NCBI GenBank assembly: GCA_963556255.1
Contig: OY744616.1
Coordinates: forward strand, 28,746,908-28,810,907
Direction of reading: 5' to 3'
DNA from: Allolobophora icterica
Lineage: Eukaryota > Annelida > Clitellata > Crassiclitellata > Lumbricidae
DNA: 64,000 nucleotides
Shown: in pieces, positions 52,563-64,000 of the stretch
Layout: each line of letters begins with the position of its first letter
How positions within the stretch are numbered: position 1 is the first letter of the stretch
Notes under the pieces: generated by a model
Database searches by the model: none
The model's input: the letters and a program-made list of their open reading frames with translations, nothing else
What the model was told of the DNA's origin: nothing
Made by a program: the position numbers and the translations under genes

Positions 52563-54560
52563 ACAGCGAAGTTAGATAACTGCTGTAACATCTTAATCGA
52601 ATTACATTAGGCTTTATTTAGGCATATCTCAAATGTTGTTGAATTAGGTATGCGCTGGTTGAATTGGTTATAAAATGAAACTCTGCCAATATTTTTATAA
52701 GATGCGATATATAAGTGAACGACCTTCAAAAAATACCCCATTTTCCTAAATTCAGTCCAATAGTTATGTAGCCCACTCTCTTGCTATCTATGTTCCCATG
52801 GTGCTAAAACCCGATTAATTCCGAGCTAACTGGAAATTTTTAAGTGAATAACAAGTTGAAAATCTACGTCCGTAAAGTAAATCAAGCTCCATCCTTGTTT
52901 CAACAGTCCAATATCTTATCAATTGATAAGATATTGTCATATCAGATATTGTCATGTCATATGTGTCATACTCCAATCTTACGTGTTAGGCTCACAACAC
53001 AGGTCCATATACTTTCCGAGTGTTTAGGCATTTAATACCAATATTTCGCGGCCGATCAAAATGCAGATTGTTGCATGATGGAAATAAAAATTAAATAAAC
53101 AGAAACAGTCGTATGCAAGTAGTTTTATGAGTTAGAGAGCGGAAAGGCCGACTTAAAAGAAATTGCAACAGGACAGTCGACTTCAGCTAGAGACAGCAAA
53201 GGTGTTCAAGCAAATCAAAGTATGCCATGCATGCTATTTATGTATTTGAGTTATCCACCCGAGAAAGTCAGATAATAATTTTGTGGATACAACAGATTAA
53301 AGTAATACGTTCGTGCAGGACTGGGAAGCTAGAATCTGCCTAACGACATCAGGAAGAATCTCGTAAATAGGCTGCATGGAGATCGGACATTGTTTCCTTC
53401 ATATGTAATATGTGTTCGCGGAAAGTTGTTGGTTAAGCAATGCATGGGGTTTCCACTTTTCTAAATTAATAATTTTGGAGCACCTAAATCGTAAAACACC
53501 TCACGATGTGGGACCAGAGGGGGAGGTCGCGCAACTAAGTAATTTTTGGGAAAGTAACAATTTGTTTTTAGAAGACGATTAAAATTAAGATTTATGATTT
53601 TTAACACTCTAATTATGTCAGGATGTGTTAAAATGTCGTTATTAATGATTTTGCGTTAGATACAAAGAACTGTTTATAATATTTATTACATTATATAATA
53701 CATAATGTAATAAAAATATATAATACAAAATGTAATTAAAATTAAAAAATATATTAAACTTCATTTCCAACGTTGTTTTCTGCAATTTTCTGACTAAGAT
53801 TAATTTCTTTTAAATAATTTGACTTTAAGAACACATAATGATTCTGTCGATCATATCAAGTTTTCAAGCAGTTTTTTATGCGATGATCATGGTTTTGATT
53901 AAAGTTGCATTTTAATTACTCGTCATAACTTTCAACAATGGCTTCTGTCCTAAAACAAAGTTGTAGATCTCCGCACGTGTCATACAATAATTTGTTTTCA
54001 CAAGCAATGCAGCTTTCACAAATTCAACACGTTTGTGTTACGCTCGTCAGTCCAGAGGTTCTTCATTATTGAAAAGAGTCTTCCAACTGGCACGCTGAGA
54101 CGAACAACTCAATTAAGCTTAATACATTTTTGCAAGTTTGGACCATTCGTTGCTTTAAACAATTCAACCCATTTACATATTTGAACGTACGGACATTTGG
54201 CTGGCCCGACTTGGTTAAGTACGGACGCGGGACATTTACCTTGAAATCGAGACGGTCCTGACAAAATCGGGACGGGTGGTAACCCTAGCAATGCAGTTTG
54301 TAAAACCTTTAGAATATTGATCCCATCCATCTTCTTGGTCATGAGTCTAATCCGGATTTTTATCACTTTATGACTCTTCAGTTCACCGTAAGCAATGCAG
54401 TAGACTGGATTGATTGAATTGGACTAGGATAAAATTATATTAGAAAGGATGCGATTAGGACAAAAGATAAGATCATATCAGAACAAGGTAGGATATTGAG
54501 AAAGACAACACAAATTTTCTAAGCAAAATTTTCCTTCAATATTATCTGATTATCTGCTCA
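52563..54560. other. Long spacer between tail exons 3 and 4
   Basis: 52680-53450 is shared with 56630-57350 (GACCTTCAAAAAATACCCCA ... TTTCGCGGCCGATCAAAATG). 54405-54510 is shared with 49640-49760. In between, AT-rich sequence with no exon seen. Confidence 0.6.
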
Positions 54561-54564
54561 TAGC

Positions 54565-54568
<4 letters not shown>

Positions 54569-54635
<67 letters not shown>

Positions 54636-54850
54636 GCTATTACTACTACTACTACTACTACTTCCACTCCCGCTTTTCATTTAAACAGCGTCGTATCATT
54701 TCAGTGGCTGACTCCTCTACGGATTGGGCTCCCACCTCCAGTGCTCTTATTTCCACTAGGCAGTTCACCTGTTTCTACCGCCTCTCTGTTTAGTTGTGTC
54801 TAGACTGGGAAACTCTGAGTAGACTTCTGGGATAGGCGCTATACAAATAA
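54569..54850 (+). repeat. (CTA)n microsatellite plus LINE end, between units 3 and 4
   Basis: The CTA run lacks the CTG interspersion of the others, and the LINE part has small deletions (TACCGCCTCTCTGTTTAG). Confidence 0.75.
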
Positions 54851-55145
54851 TCAAAACGAATGAATGAGTGAATTATTAGGTTGTTATTATAGGCCCTAAT
54901 CGTCAAATATATTTCATGGTCAAACTGTCTAGATATATTGTTTTTGCATTTGTGGTGTTAATCTGGCTAAATACCGCGAATAAGTCTCGATGGCACAAAA
55001 TTTCTGTCATATTACAAATAAGCAGGATTCTAGGCCTATTTTGTACTGCAATAAATTTCTCATTCTAGTTGTGGCATACTCTTTCGGCTCACATAGTGTT
55101 GCATTTATATTTCAAGGATTCCTGGCTTACTCTTTTTTATTTAAG

Positions 55146-55357
55146 AGCGCTCCCGAAGACAAGCGTTTCCAGAAATTGTCTACGAAGATATTACCGATGT
55201 CGAAATTCAAATGACGAACACAAGCACTTCCCAGTTGGCGTCTTCAGAAAATGTATGCAAGAAGTGGGAGACAGAGCCAAAATCCAATGATGATATTTCG
55301 CAGGAACAGTGTTGTTCCACCACCGCCTCGTGTTCCACTGCAGGTTTCTATAATTAA
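55146..55357 (+). CDS. Terminal tail exon, copy 4 (Y-E-D-I)
   Basis: 212 bp, stop TAA. It starts RSRRQAFPEIVYEDITDVEI. DDV is DDI in the middle. Confidence 0.65.
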
Positions 55358-55597
55358 ATAGCGAAGTTAGATAACTGCTGTAACATCTTAATCGTATTAC
55401 ATTAGGCTTTATTTAGGCATATCTCAAATGTTGTTGTATTAGGTATACGCTGGTTGAATTGGTTATAAAATGAAAATCTCGAAATATTAAATATTAAATA
55501 TTAAATATAAATTTGTTTAATAAGATGTGATATAAAACTGAACGACCTTCTAAGCAAAATTTTCCTTCAATATTATCTGATTATCTGTTCATAGCCC

Positions 55598-55737
55598 ACT
55601 ACTACTACTGCTACTGCTACTGCTACTGCTACTGCTACTGCTACTGCTACTGCTACTGCTACTACTACTACTACTACATCTACTACTACTACTACTACTA
55701 CTACATCATCATCTACTACTACTACTACTACTACTAT

Positions 55738-55811
<74 letters not shown>

Positions 55812-56010
55812 CCGCTTTTCATTTAAACAGCGTCGTATCATTTCAGTGGCTGACTCCTTTACGGATTATGCTTCCACCTCCTGTGCGCTTATTTCCACTA
55901 GGCAGTTCACCTGTTTCTACCGCCTCCTTAAGTCTTCTCTGTTTAATTGTGTCTAGACTGTGAAACTCTGCGAACGCTTCTGGGATAGGCGCTATACAAA
56001 TAATCAAAAC
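55598..56010 (+). repeat. (CTA/CTG)n microsatellite plus LINE end, unit 4
   Basis: Same module, with CTACATCATC interruptions. Confidence 0.8.
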
Positions 56011-56297
56011 GAATGAATGAGTGAATTATTAGGTTGTTATTATAGGCCCTAATCGTCAAATATATTTCATGGTCAAACTGTCTAGATATACTGTTTTTGC
56101 ATTTGTGGTGTTGATCTGGCTAAATACCGTGAATAAGTCTCGATGGCACAAAATTTCTGTCATATTACAAATAAGCAGGATTCTAGGCCTATTTTGTACT
56201 GCAATAAATTTCTCATTCTAGTTGTGGCATACTTTTTCGGCTCACATAGTGTTGCATTTATATTTCAAGGATTCCTGGCTTACTTTTTTTATTTAAG

Positions 56298-56509
56298 AGC
56301 GCTCCCGAAAACAAGCGTTTCCAGAAATTGTCTACGAAGATATTAGCGATGTCGAAATTCAAATGACGAACACAAGCACTTCCCAGTTGGCGTCTTCAGA
56401 AAATGTATGCAAGAAGTGGGAGACAGAGCCAAAATCCAATGATGATGTTTCGCAGGAACAGTGTTGTTCCACCACCGCGTCGTGTTCCACTGCAGGTTTC
56501 TATAATTAA
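56298..56509 (+). CDS. Terminal tail exon, copy 5 (Y-E-D-I)
   Basis: 212 bp, stop TAA. It starts RSRKQAFPEIVYEDISDVEI (ACC to AGC makes T to S). It is the last copy; the sequence downstream matches that after copy 3. Confidence 0.65.
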
Positions 56510-57760
56510 ACAGCGAAGTTAGATAACTGCTGTAACATCTTAATCGAATTACATTAGGCTCTATTTAGGCATATCTCAAATGTTGTTGAATTAGGTATGC
56601 GCTGGTTGAATTGTTTATAAAATGAAACTCTACAAATATTTTTATAAGATCTGATATAAAAGTGAACGACCTTCAAAAAATACCCCATTTTCCTAAATTC
56701 AGTCCAATAGTTATGTAGCCCACTCTCTTGCTATCTATGTTCCCATGGTGCTAAAACACGATTAATTCCGAGTTAACTGGAAATTTCTAAGTGAATGATA
56801 AGTTGAAAAATCTACGTCCGTAAAGTAAATCAAGCTCCATCCTTGTTTCAACAGTCCAATATCTTATAATTTGAGACCGTGTCATACTCCAATCTTACGT
56901 GTTAGGCTCACAACACAGGTCCACGTACTTTTCGAGTGTTTAGGCATTTAATACCAGTATTTCGCGGCCGATCAAAATGCAGATTGTTGCATGATGGAAA
57001 TAAAAATTAAATAAATAGAAACAGTCGCATGCATGTAGTTTTATGGGTTAGAGAGCGGAAAGGCCAACTTAAAAGAAATTGCAACTGAACAGTCAACTTC
57101 AGAAGAGACAGAAAAGGCGTTCAAGCAATTTTCAAATCTCAAAGTATGCCATGCAAGCTACTTATGTACTTGAGTTATCTACTCGATAATAATTATCGGA
57201 TAATAATTTTGTGGATACAGCACACGAAAATACGTTCTTGCAGGAATGGGAAGTTCAAATTTGCCTAAGGGCCTGAGGAAGAATCTCGTAAATAGGCTTA
57301 TGGTGATGCGACATTGTGTCCTTCATAAATTATGTCGTATGGGTTAACGGAAAGTTGAAGTTACAGTGAAGGCTACTCCAGTGAAAGGGCTGTCGCCTTT
57401 ACGCTGGACCACATCTTCCCAGCGACTCGATTTTTGCGGTTGTCTTGACATTGTTGACCACGAGCTGCTATTCTCTAAACTAAGCTTACTGAAAACTTTG
57501 GTTTCTCTGGGACTGCCTGAAACTGGCTAGCTTCTATCTCTGTACTCGGTCTGAGAAAGTTGGCATTGATATTACTCGTTTTGATCCTTCTCCCTGCTCT
57601 ACTGGAATCTCACAATGATCTGTTCTCGGCCGTAATATATCAGTCTACTATACCAATAACCTATGAAATCATCACTTTTGCAGTAGGCCGACAATTTATT
57701 GAGCTTATATTATTTTGAGCTCTGCAGTGACTTATCACCCAGTGATTAGTCCAGAAAGGG
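56510..57760. other. Downstream of the tail-exon array
   Basis: It matches the block after copy 3 up to about 57350, then unique sequence. No further exon copy was found. Confidence 0.6.
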
Positions 57761-57814
57761 ACCATAGGGCAATAACCCCTGGGCAATGACCTCCCGGCCA
57801 ATCACCCATGGCCA
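57761..57814. repeat. 15 bp minisatellite, left part
   Basis: Degenerate 15 bp units of the type GGCCAATAACCCC (CTGGGCAATGACCTC, CCGGCCAATCACCCA). It continues at 58958 after a LINE insertion. Confidence 0.75.
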
Positions 57815-58884
57815 CGTCCACCTCATTGCGCTCGATTTTACAAAGGCTTTCGACATGGTACGACATGCCAGCCTAGCTGAACTATTGGCGGAATTGCCCA
57901 TACCAAACTCAATATACAATTGGGAAATTGAATTCCTCAAAGATAGGCAACATGCGACAAATTTTAATGGACTCACATCGTCCCTATTAAAAATAAATGC
58001 AAGTATTGTACAGGGATCGGGTACAGGGCCAGTACATTTCATTACAATAATCTCTAAACTAAAAACGGTTAACCAAGGAAATAGAATGTCAAAATACGCC
58101 GATGACAGTTCCTTGATGATATCTGCATCAAATACCCAAAAAACTTATGGAAGAACTAAACCATGTGGGTAATTGGGCTGAGACATGTAACTTAAAATTA
58201 AATCAGAGTAAGACACAGGAGATGGTAATAAGATCCAGAAGGGGTGGGGGTGTTCACGGGAAGATACCTGTCATACCAGGTATCTCTAGAGTGGAAGAAA
58301 TGAGGGTGCTGGGTGTTACAATTACTGAAAAACTTTCTTTTGTAAAACACATTGACCGCGTCTGTTGCAGGGCAAGGCAGTCCCTCTATGCACTAAGGGT
58401 GCTGAAAGCCCACGGTCTTAAAGGCCCAAACATCTTTGATGTCAAAAGAGCGACTACAGTGGCATGCAATCTGTATGCAAGTCCCGCATGGTGGGTATTT
58501 GCATCCCAGCATGATAAAAATAAACTTCAAGCAATTATAAACAAGATGACTAGGCAGGGGTACCTGCCGGAGGGTGGGCCAACGTTTGACCAACTCTGTA
58601 TGAAAGCGGATGTTGGCCTATTCACGGGGGTCTTAAACAACCCTGGTCATGTACTACACAAATTGCTCCCACCCAAGAAACCTAAAAATTATGTTCTGCG
58701 ACCTCGGTCTCACGATAGAGTGCTTACTCCACTGGACAATAACATGAGGAAAAATTTCATTGGAAGAATGCTGTATTCTTATTGATTGTAATGCTGTTTT
58801 TTTAAACTGTTGTATTATATATTGTACTATTTGATGCATGTACACTGGAGTGCTAATCTCTTGCAACCGGTTAAATAAAGAAAA

Positions 58885-58954
<70 letters not shown>

Positions 58955-58957
58955 GTA
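57815..58957 (+). mobile_element. LINE, 5' truncated, (CTTA)n tail
   Basis: Flanked by the 11 bp duplication ACCCATGGCCA (57804-57814, 58958-58968). The RT starts at HVHLIALDFTKAFDMVRHAS and has SKYADDSSLM (catalytic site). A frame break near 58140 leads to the 212-codon C-terminal part: LKLNQSKTQEMVI, MRVLGVTITEKLSF, YASPAWWVF, YVLRPRSHDRVL, RKNFIGRMLYSY, stop at 58785. AATAAAG and (CTTA)n end it. CR1/L2-like. Confidence 0.9.
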
Positions 58958-59045
58958 ACCCATGGCCAATTACCCAAAGCCAATAGCCCCCGTCCAATAA
59001 TCCTCGTGGCCAATAATCCCAAGGAAAATAAGCCTCAGTCAGGGT
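58958..59045. repeat. 15 bp minisatellite, right part
   Basis: Units TGGCCAATTACCCAA, AGCCAATAGCCCCCG, TCCAATAATCCTCGT, GGCCAATAATCCCAA, GGAAAATAAGCCTCA: exact 15 bp spacing with drift. Confidence 0.75.
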
Positions 59046-59665
59046 AGGAGAGAGAGAGCAAACGGAGGGGTGAGAAAGAGACCAAACGGAGATAAGGGGG
59101 AGATCAAACGGAGAAAGGGAGGAAGAGAGCGAACGGAAGGAGGGAGGTAAAGAGCAAAGGGAGGAAGAAAGAGAGCGAATGGAGTGATGGAGGAAGAGAG
59201 CAAACAGGGAAAGGGAGGAAGATAGTAAACGGAGGAAGAGAGCAATCGGAGATAGGGAGGAAGAGAGCAAACGGAGATAAGGACAAGGAGAGCAAACGGA
59301 AAAAGGGAGGAAGAGGGCGAACGGAAGAAGAGAGGAAAACACAAAACAGAGGAATGGAGGAAGACAGCGAACAAAGGATGGAGGAAGAGAACATACGGTG
59401 GAAGGGAGTAAGAGAGCGAATGAAGGAAGGGAGGAAAGGGAAAACGGAGGAAGGGAGGAGAGCAAACGGAAAAAGGAGGAAGAGGGCGAACGGAAGAAGA
59501 AATTAAGAGAGCAAACGGAGGAAAGGAGGAAGAGAGCGAGCGGAGGGTGGGAGAAAGAGAGTGAACTTTGTAAGGGAGGAAAAGAACGAACGGAGGGTGG
59601 GAGAAAGAGAGCGAACTTTGAAAGGGCGGAAGAGAACGAGCGGAGGGTGGGAGAAAGCAAGTGAA
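59046..59665 (+). repeat. Polypurine minisatellite
   Basis: About 620 bp nearly all A and G on the + strand, built of diverged units of about 24 bp (GAGAGCAAACGGAGGAAGGGA). It is open on both strands as a consequence; the Pro/Ser/Leu/Phe frame of 238 codons on the minus strand is not a gene. Confidence 0.9.
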
Positions 59666-60147
59666 CGGAACTAGAACTGCGGTGTAGCGTGAAATTTAAA
59701 TTACTTTAAATTTTATTGTTTAATTTTGTTTAATGTTATCCAAGTTTACTATAATTTCTTTAATTTTTTTTATTACTAGGTCATAAACTAGGCCTACATG
59801 TAAAACATATTCACTATTATGCGTAATGAAAGGAAGTGATGGTAGATAGCTAAGACGGTAGGTCCGAAACCTGGACGGTCCGGTGGACACTGAACAGTCG
59901 GACGAAGTAACGAAAGGAAAGACGAATGGTTGGACGGACTTGGGCTAGTTATGAAACCACGTGATTTGAAGCGTTATTGTAATTGGGTAATAATGACGGC
60001 ACTGGCCGAAGCGCATTAGATGGTTCAAAAAAGTAAATTAGCATAGAGTTTCAGCTTTAGGTAAATTGATGCTGATAGGGCCTACAGTAGGTCTACAGGT
60101 TTACGTACCGTGTCGGATGACTTCGTGTTAACGGATCCGCACTGCAC
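59666..60147. other. Nothing recognised
   Basis: No supported feature before the LINE at 60148. Confidence 0.5.
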
Positions 60148-60990
60148 TTGCTTCTGGAGGCAGTGATGGGCCTTGCAATGAGGTCCGTAGAGGCCGGAGT
60201 TACAACTAATGGACGGTTACTCAACAATCTGCGCTTTGCTGATGACATTGATCTGGTATCAGAGTCACCGAAGCAACTGCAAGAGCTGACAGACAGTAAA
60301 AGATTGGGACTTAAAATCAACGCGCAAAAAACTAAAACAATTACTTTTGGAAAACAACACGAAGATCTGGAGATCAGACTGGAAAATCAAGCACTGGAAA
60401 AAGTGACAGAGTTTGTTTACTTGGGAGGGTTGATAACAGAAGACGGCCGATGCACAAAAGACATAAAACGTAGGGTTGGTCTAGCGTCGGCGATGTTCGG
60501 CAGACTAAATAAGATGTGGAGAACAAACAGCATATCGATAGGAACCAAGATGAAATTATACGAAACTTTTGTCATTAGTGCTGCTATATGGAGCTGAGTG
60601 TTGGTGTCTGCGCAGAGAAGATGAGAAGAGACTGCTGGTGGCAGAAATGAACTGGCTACGGAGAATACTGGGCAGAAGTAGAAGAGATAAAATCCGAAAT
60701 GAGGTGACCAGAGGGGAGCTGGGACAGAAAGAGACAATAGTGGACAGGATCAGAAAAAGAAGGCTCACATGGTTCGGACACGTAACAGGAATGGACGACA
60801 AAAGGCTCCCAATCGCAGCTCCACATGGCATGTAGAGGAAACACGAAGCCGAGGACGACAAACAAATACATGGATGGACTATGTAAAGGAGGATTTAAGG
60901 GTACAGGGCTTGAACATGAGAGAGGCCGTTGATAAAACGAGGGACAGAACGATGTGGAGAGCCTCAACGTCGGTGCACATCTGACGGAGG
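60148..60990 (+). mobile_element. RTE-like LINE C-terminal part, broken
   Basis: LLNNLRFADDIDLVSESP (FADD catalytic site), LGLKINAQKTKTITFGKQ, FVYLGGLITEDGRCTKDI, then after a break near 60590 LLYGAECWCLRREDEKRLLV, RLTWFGHVTGM, and after a further stop GRQTNTWMDYVKEDLR. It is a different subfamily from 43432-44518. Confidence 0.85.
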
Positions 60991-62285
60991 AGAGAAGAAG
61001 GCTGCAGTTTTAATTGATCTGTTCATATCTGTTGTCTCCTAAGAGAAACTGGTTGGCGTCGGAGTACTCGTGAATGCTATTGTTTATAATCTGTCGCGAC
61101 CAAACGTGTACTACGTTTTTGGATGGATTATAGAGCAGGACTTATTTTCAAAAGTTTTGTATTTTACGTCGAATATTAATTCTAAGTGAATCCTTTATGA
61201 AAATTTTTAATTATACATGTATGTAAACTACGGCAATAATAGTGATACACGGGAATTTGGCAGAAATTCGTTAAGCTTAAGCCAAACGGTGCAGCATTTA
61301 GCATTCCACAAATGAGATGGAATATTTTTTATTAAACAGAAAATTTAAGTAACAGTTCATTAAACGAATTACATTGACACAAGAAGAATACGGCCGAATA
61401 TACGCTTAACAACCAGCAACTTGTACAAGCTGTTGCAGGCCTCTTCTACACAATGCTAATTTCGGTTTAAGTCTGAACTACGGTTTGTTACACGTAAAAC
61501 TGTAAATTTTATTCTATTTAAAGTTCCTCATGACCGGTTTGAATCAACTTAGTTAATTCCATCATAGGCCACGCGTTGGCGTCATTTGATGTTGGGGGAT
61601 GTTACATTATATTTTACTGTTGCCTAACGGTTAATACGAAATTCAGCTGACAAAATTTTTACTCTAGTTCCTGTCTCTTAATTACCGATTTGCACTGTAT
61701 TAGATCTATAGCAGCGGTAAACATGACCAAATGCCGATAAGGGACCGATGTCAACATCTTGCACATAACCAGATTCGAGATAAACTGCAAATGATGTCAA
61801 ACAGGACTTAATTGTGGAGGTGCTCGCTAAAATTACGGAGATGCTCGCTAAAAATTGATCCGTATTGGGTATATTACAGAGAGTAGACTGAATTTCACAA
61901 TTTAATTAATGCAATAAAATTCCACCAAAACTGTGTCGCATTTTGTGTACGCTCATTAATTCTACTACTGATGCTTTATGAATAGTTTATCCATGTAATT
62001 TCTCAGGTTTGGCCATGGGAGTGTTGGCCTGATACTCTGGCAAGGGTAAACTCGAAGAGAGCTTCTCTTCAGTGTATAGTTCTGTATTAGCTGTTTAGCC
62101 ACAGAAACAGACAAATCTGAGACAATCATATTAGGCTCACGCAACGCATACGTTCTTTTCCTTCTCATTCCAGCAATGACCTTGCAGGCACTGTGTTCCT
62201 GCTATCAGAAACTCTTATACTGCATTGCAAAATGTAGTTTCTGCCACATAAGGGCAACAAATCACAAAGGTATGCTATTATCAAT
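60991..62285. other. Nothing recognised
   Basis: AT-rich, no credible coding frame or repeat ends. Confidence 0.5.
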
Positions 62286-62289
62286 GGCA

Positions 62290-62615
62290 TTTTTACAATC
62301 TACCTCGGGCTCCTATCTACCTCAGGCTCCTCTACTCATCACCCCTCAGGCTTTCCACTCCAACTTAAAGATTCACCTCTTCCAGAATTCCTGCTCCAAA
62401 CCATCAGATCCTCTGCCCTCCAAGCCTTCTCGTCCTCAACGAAACCCGCCATACCAGCTGCTCAGCCTCTCCCTGGTCTCTCTGGAAATCGGACTCGGAC
62501 CACCAATGGACATCAATCTCTGGACAATCCCTCTGATGCGTCGCAGTGCTCTTGAATAAGCTGGTGCTTTGCGCTTAGCTATACAGTGGCGCTTTAGAAA
62601 ATAGGATATTACGAT
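62290..62615 (+). mobile_element. LINE 3' end (L2-like)
   Basis: AFHSNLKIHLFQNSC matches the F...LK.HLF C-terminal signature. After the stop, GCTGGTGCTTTGCGC...GCGCTTTAGAAAATAGG is a typical LINE 3' tail with ATTACGATTACG. Confidence 0.5.
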
Positions 62616-62619
62616 TACG

Positions 62620-62930
62620 ATGTCACAGAAAATGGCTTGCTTTCCTATCTGCTCTCGCCTCGATCATGCCAACTTGGTTTTTGCGCGTATTTCGGATCTT
62701 GAAGTCAACAGGCTTCAAAGCATGCAAATTTCTCTGGGTCGCGTGATGTTGCGTGCATCTTCTCGTAGTCCTACAAAGTCCTTAACTCCTGTTTGGTCAA
62801 TTGCTTTTGCTTTCTGTAGATATCAGAAAAGTCTAAAACTGGTCTTTCTGTCCTATAAAGCCTGACTAAGCACTCCTGCCTATCTTCAAACACTAGTATC
62901 TCCTTAATTCCATCCCGAAATCTACGAAAA
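62620..62930 (+). mobile_element. LINE RT C-terminal fragment (L2-like)
   Basis: SRLDHANLVFARISDLEVNR, LQSMQISLGRVMLRASSRS, KSLKLVFLSYKA and PAYLQTLVS follow the L2/CR1 pattern LDY.N...........LQ..QN.AAR...R and K.....YKAL....P.YL. Worn. Confidence 0.65.
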
Positions 62931-63160
62931 ACAACATGCGACAGCGAAAGTCCCTTGCAATTAACGTAAGACCGTGGGTTGACAAATTTATATGGGCATA
63001 AACTCATAGAAAATTTAAATTTTTAAGAAAAAGAAGCCCATGGTGGACGCAGAATAGTAACTTCAATAGTCAATAACTAATCAAAGAAAGATGGGCATAG
63101 AACAATAGAAAATTTAAAGAAAAAGAGGCGCATAGTGGGCATAGTATAATGATCAATTAT

Positions 63161-64000
63161 CAGTGTTTGGTAAACTCAGACAAGAAATGAATTAAATCAA
63201 AACTCAACTCATGCACCTCAAAATGAGTTAAAACTCAAACTCAACTCATCCTAAGTGAAATGAGTTAACTCAAACTCATTTTTTAAATGAGTTACATCAT
63301 CAACTCACACGTCTCATACTAGCACGTTCTAATCGAGCGTTGTACAAATACACAGTTACCAGGAAATGGTATCATCAGTTTATTATTACTAGTATAACTG
63401 TTATTATTATTAATAATGGGATAATGGATAAATGAAATTGTTTGAGAAACATTTCTTTTTATTACAGCAACAACATTTGGCTATGATTGGGCTATAACTA
63501 GCTGGATTGCAATAAATTGTAAACTGTTGTCACCTAAGTTTCCTTTAATGCTTAAAATTTCTAAGCGCGCTATTAAATTGTGTTAATCCGCATATTTCGA
63601 TGCCAATTTACGAAGCAAATTTTAGTACACAATGCTCAATTTTACACAGTTTGTACCGAGAATGTCAAGATATTCACAATTGGGTCGCGACCCAGAGAAG
63701 TTTGGGAACCGCTGGTATAATGTATATTAGTGACTTACCTTAAGATGCCTGACGAAGTTACTGGTAGCCACAGTTGTTACGCTAAGAGATTTATTAATGC
63801 AATTATTGCATTTAGCTTTCCATCACGCCTACTTGTAACAGAAAAAATATTTGCCATCAAGAATACACGGTAATTCAGCCATGTTGTTCTTAACTGTTCA
63901 CAATATACAAAACCTGCAGTGCTTAAACACTGTCCGCACGCCGCTGCTGGCCGTGTTTACGACCCTCCTGCCGTCACCACTCACCAGTAGGCTATGGAAA
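63161..64000 (-). mobile_element. hAT element, longer relative of 14566-15146, cut by window end
   Basis: Starts CAGTGTTTGGTAAACTCA, then the same GAGTTAACTC-type subterminal repeats (63185-63310), in reverse orientation to the 14.6 kb copy. An interior of about 450 bp (63335-63790) is absent from the short copy. 63790-64000 matches the other side, including the start codon region of MAELPCILDG, where an extra T shifts the frame. The far end lies outside the window. Confidence 0.85.

Larger units (their letters stand above)
49950..56510 (+). repeat. Tandem array of five tail-exon units
   Basis: Each unit has an upstream intron part (CTCACATAGTGTTGCATTTAT, then GGATTCCTGGCTTAC), a 212 bp coding exon, a 3' part (TAGCGAAGTTAGATAACTGC), and usually a CTA/CTG microsatellite with a LINE 3' end. 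Exon starts at 50016, 51188, 52351, 55146 and 56298 give spacings of 1172, 1163, 2795 and 1152 bp. Copies 3 and 5 share a different, longer downstream block (52680-53450 and 56630-57350). So the array looks like two blocks, copies 1-3 and copies 4-5, from a larger duplication. Confidence 0.9.

Noticed and set aside
58944..59660. 238-codon minus-strand ORF rich in Pro, Ser, Phe and Leu
   Set aside because: Product of a purine-only minisatellite without stops; no domain, start context or splice support.
62176..62559. 127-codon ORF as a host gene
   Set aside because: Its middle carries a LINE C-terminal signature and a LINE-type 3' tail follows.

Overview
This is a eukaryotic, almost certainly metazoan, window. 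It has spliced exons with GT/AG borders, calcium-binding EGF exons and AT-rich introns. The transposon mix is typical of marine invertebrates: CR1/L2-like and RTE-like LINEs, Ty3 elements, hAT, mariner, Kolobok, piggyBac and MULE elements, and a tRNA-derived SINE. The octamer TAGGCCTA recurs far more often than chance. I recall that from some echinoderm and hemichordate genomes, so a deuterostome invertebrate is my low-confidence guess. No bacterial-style operons, CRISPR arrays or RNA genes were found.

Host gene. The only host gene I can support lies on the + strand. From about 5.4 to 27.2 kb it shows roughly twenty EGF-like exons, most 123 bp and all phase 1-1, in every state from intact to dead. 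Intact exons start at 5455, 5746, 8570, 16124, 16803 and 20037. Four exons are split by transposons and the rest are decayed. About 18 kb of transposons separate the last EGF remnant from a 141 bp phase 1-1 exon (44932-45072) that encodes one transmembrane helix and a basic stop-transfer stretch. From 50.0 to 56.5 kb follow five copies of a 212 bp phase-1 terminal coding exon, each ending in TAA without any indel. Each encodes a short cytoplasmic tail with a tyrosine motif of the form I-V-Y-E-x-I (ITIM/SH2-ligand-like). The inferred product is a type I receptor: EGF repeats, one membrane pass, and a choice of tyrosine-bearing tails.

Transposon layers. 0.1-8.6 kb is a tandem duplication; its first unit holds a young Ty3 element (identical 139 bp LTRs, TTAAC target duplication) that lacks reverse transcriptase. 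9.6-10.85 kb is a dead mariner with a LINE inside. hAT-type elements with 8 bp target duplications lie at 10989-11390, 14566-15146, 17147-18065 and 45699-45841, two of them inside EGF exons. 20.6-27.0 kb is a LINE split by a complete Kolobok element (21353-26549, TTAA target sites, TIRs identical over about 245 bp, a 627-codon transposase and an accessory ORF). 28.8-34.2 kb is LINE debris around a FLYWCH-coding MULE-like element. 34852-43016 is a Ty3 element on the minus strand with 1.1 kb LTRs and an ORF that starts inside the LTR. 43.3-44.7 kb is an RTE-like LINE end between 159 bp direct repeats. 46.2-48.4 kb is a stack of LINE 3' ends with (AAT)n tails, one split by a piggyBac-type MITE. 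57.8-63.0 kb holds further LINE ends, a 15 bp minisatellite and a 620 bp purine tract. The window ends inside a second copy of the 14.6 kb hAT family.
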